Shown: positions 62,919-64,000 of the stretch, one piece after another
Layout of the letters: the number at the start of each line of letters is the position of its first letter
Position numbering within the stretch: position 1 is the stretch's first letter
DNA from: Serinus canaria
Lineage: Eukaryota; Chordata; Aves; Passeriformes; Fringillidae
NCBI RefSeq assembly: GCF_022539315.1
Contig: NC_066316.1
Coordinates: forward strand, 7,579,501-7,643,500
Reading direction: 5' to 3'
Length of the DNA: 64,000 nucleotides
Translations under genes and position numbers: made by a program
Notes under the pieces: generated by a model
Seen by the model: the letters and a program-made list of their open reading frames with translations, nothing else
Database searches by the model: none
Told to the model about the DNA's origin: nothing

Positions 62919-64000
62919 CTATAATCATTTAAAAAAACAATACATTTACTTATGTTTAAAATTGCTGTTTCATCAGAAGTTTCAGTTCTGTGTAGATTTT
63001 GTTCCTTCACCACACGGGTTAATTCACGACCCATAATCTGTGAAACACAAGGCTGAAAGCACAAAACATTTCCATTTTAATTCCAACACTGTCTGTAATC
63101 AGTGATGGGAATACACAAGGGGACTAATGAGATATTCTGTATCAACTTTTGTAGTTAAAGTGTTCTCACTTCAAAAGATGCAGCCATGTTTCCTAACAGC
63201 AATGCAGCTCTGACTTCCAGAGACTACTGAAACACACATCTGAAATTCAGAAACTCATTTTCCCATGAATTTCACTGGGTACTTGTTAGGTTTCTTTTTT
63301 AACCAAGTTATCACCACCTCCCTGTGGCTGCTGCACCCCTTGGCTTGCAGGGCTTTCAGCAGCAGTTTGCTGGATTTGTACCATGGATCACAGGGTATCA
63401 TTTGGCAAGATTGTTGTGGCTCACACAAAAGATGAAAATTTGAGCTATTAGGGCAACCATTTACTACAAGCCATCCACTAGGAGGATCCCATTGCACTTG
63501 GATAACTATATCCTCTCACCTTTTTCTGCTGAATAATGGGACAAAAAACCCCAGATTTACTCTCAGATGAATGCACAGAGACCATTTATTACTTGGAGTA
63601 AATATTTAGTAACAAATCATACAGTTTAGGCTTCAGGTAAATGACCAAAAACAGACCAAAAGAATTCTATTAAATGCTGGGAGGGAGGGAAACAAATAAA
63701 GGAAGCTTTCCTCAAACAAAAGATTAGGTTTTAAGCCCATCCCAAGTATCACATGACAGAGCACATTTACAGAGTGCTAATTTGCCATTTAATCATGATC
63801 CAGCAACTTCATCAAGGAAATAAAGGTGTAACCCCTGTTACTCCCTTCTCACTCTCTTAAAGTGGTAGATGATCAGCATTACCAAACATCAGAAGGTTTT
63901 TTGAACAAAATGACCTGGGGAAATGAGACATCATGTATCCAAGTTTCCATGAGGTAGGAAGAGCTAAAAGAACTGCTGGTGTCTACACAGGCTGCAGCTC
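62919..64000 (-). other. ENAH intron upstream of the EVH1 exon (partial)
   Basis: No further exon is recognised. The preceding EVH1 exon is expected beyond the right edge. An 80-codon minus-strand frame at 63255-63497 has no recognisable homology. Confidence 0.8.

Noticed and set aside
62919..64000. Search for the preceding EVH1 exon
   Set aside because: No sequence resembling the N-terminal EVH1 strands was found, so that exon must lie beyond the window.

Overview
The window is vertebrate, most likely bird and probably songbird, DNA. It has small exons in large AT-rich introns, CpG depletion outside exons and one CpG island, CR1-type LINE 3' ends, and several LTRs whose sequences resemble avian (ERVL-like and songbird) families. 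The clade call is inferred from remembered repeat consensus sequences and the protein sequence; no search was run.

The only protein-coding gene I can support is ENAH (Mena, enabled homolog), on the minus strand. It fills about 17,980-62,918 and its 5' part lies beyond the right edge. Twelve constitutive or long-form coding exons were placed by reading frame, AG/GT splice sites and matching phases. They encode, in order: the C-terminal half of the EVH1 domain (62,741-62,918), a linker (51,459-51,543), the LERER repeat exon (37,193-37,512), a large proline/serine-rich exon like the neuronal '+' exon (35,213-36,013), the polyproline plus G-actin-binding exon (33,000-33,307), the F-actin-binding exon (32,190-32,329), four short linker exons, and the C-terminal tetramerisation coiled coil (22,348-22,405 and 21,222-21,259). 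The phases close exactly: 2,178 nt, 725 residues plus stop. A 63-nt cassette at 26,978-27,040 matches mammalian epithelial exon 11a. The first EVH1 exons (about 57 residues) and the promoter are not in the window. A roughly 3.2-kb 3'UTR runs down to an ATTAAA signal near 18,000.

Positions 1-17,975 are intergenic or belong to an unseen neighbour. They hold LTR fragments (3.5 kb and 12.6 kb), a CR1 3' end (9.2 kb), a candidate regulatory element (about 4.2-4.4 kb), and a CpG island (about 5.93-6.35 kb) enclosed by two LTRs of one family in opposite orientation, each with a near-matching 5-bp flanking repeat. The island has no gene I can identify. By human gene order it could be the LBR promoter, but no LBR coding sequence is visible.

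The most interesting observation is a 35-nt exon-like unit at 47,867-47,901 with strong splice sites and the same phase class as the LERER exon. It could replace that exon in frame, or trigger premature termination if both are included. I see no sign of a wholly new biological system; the points of interest are splice architecture and repeat arrangement.
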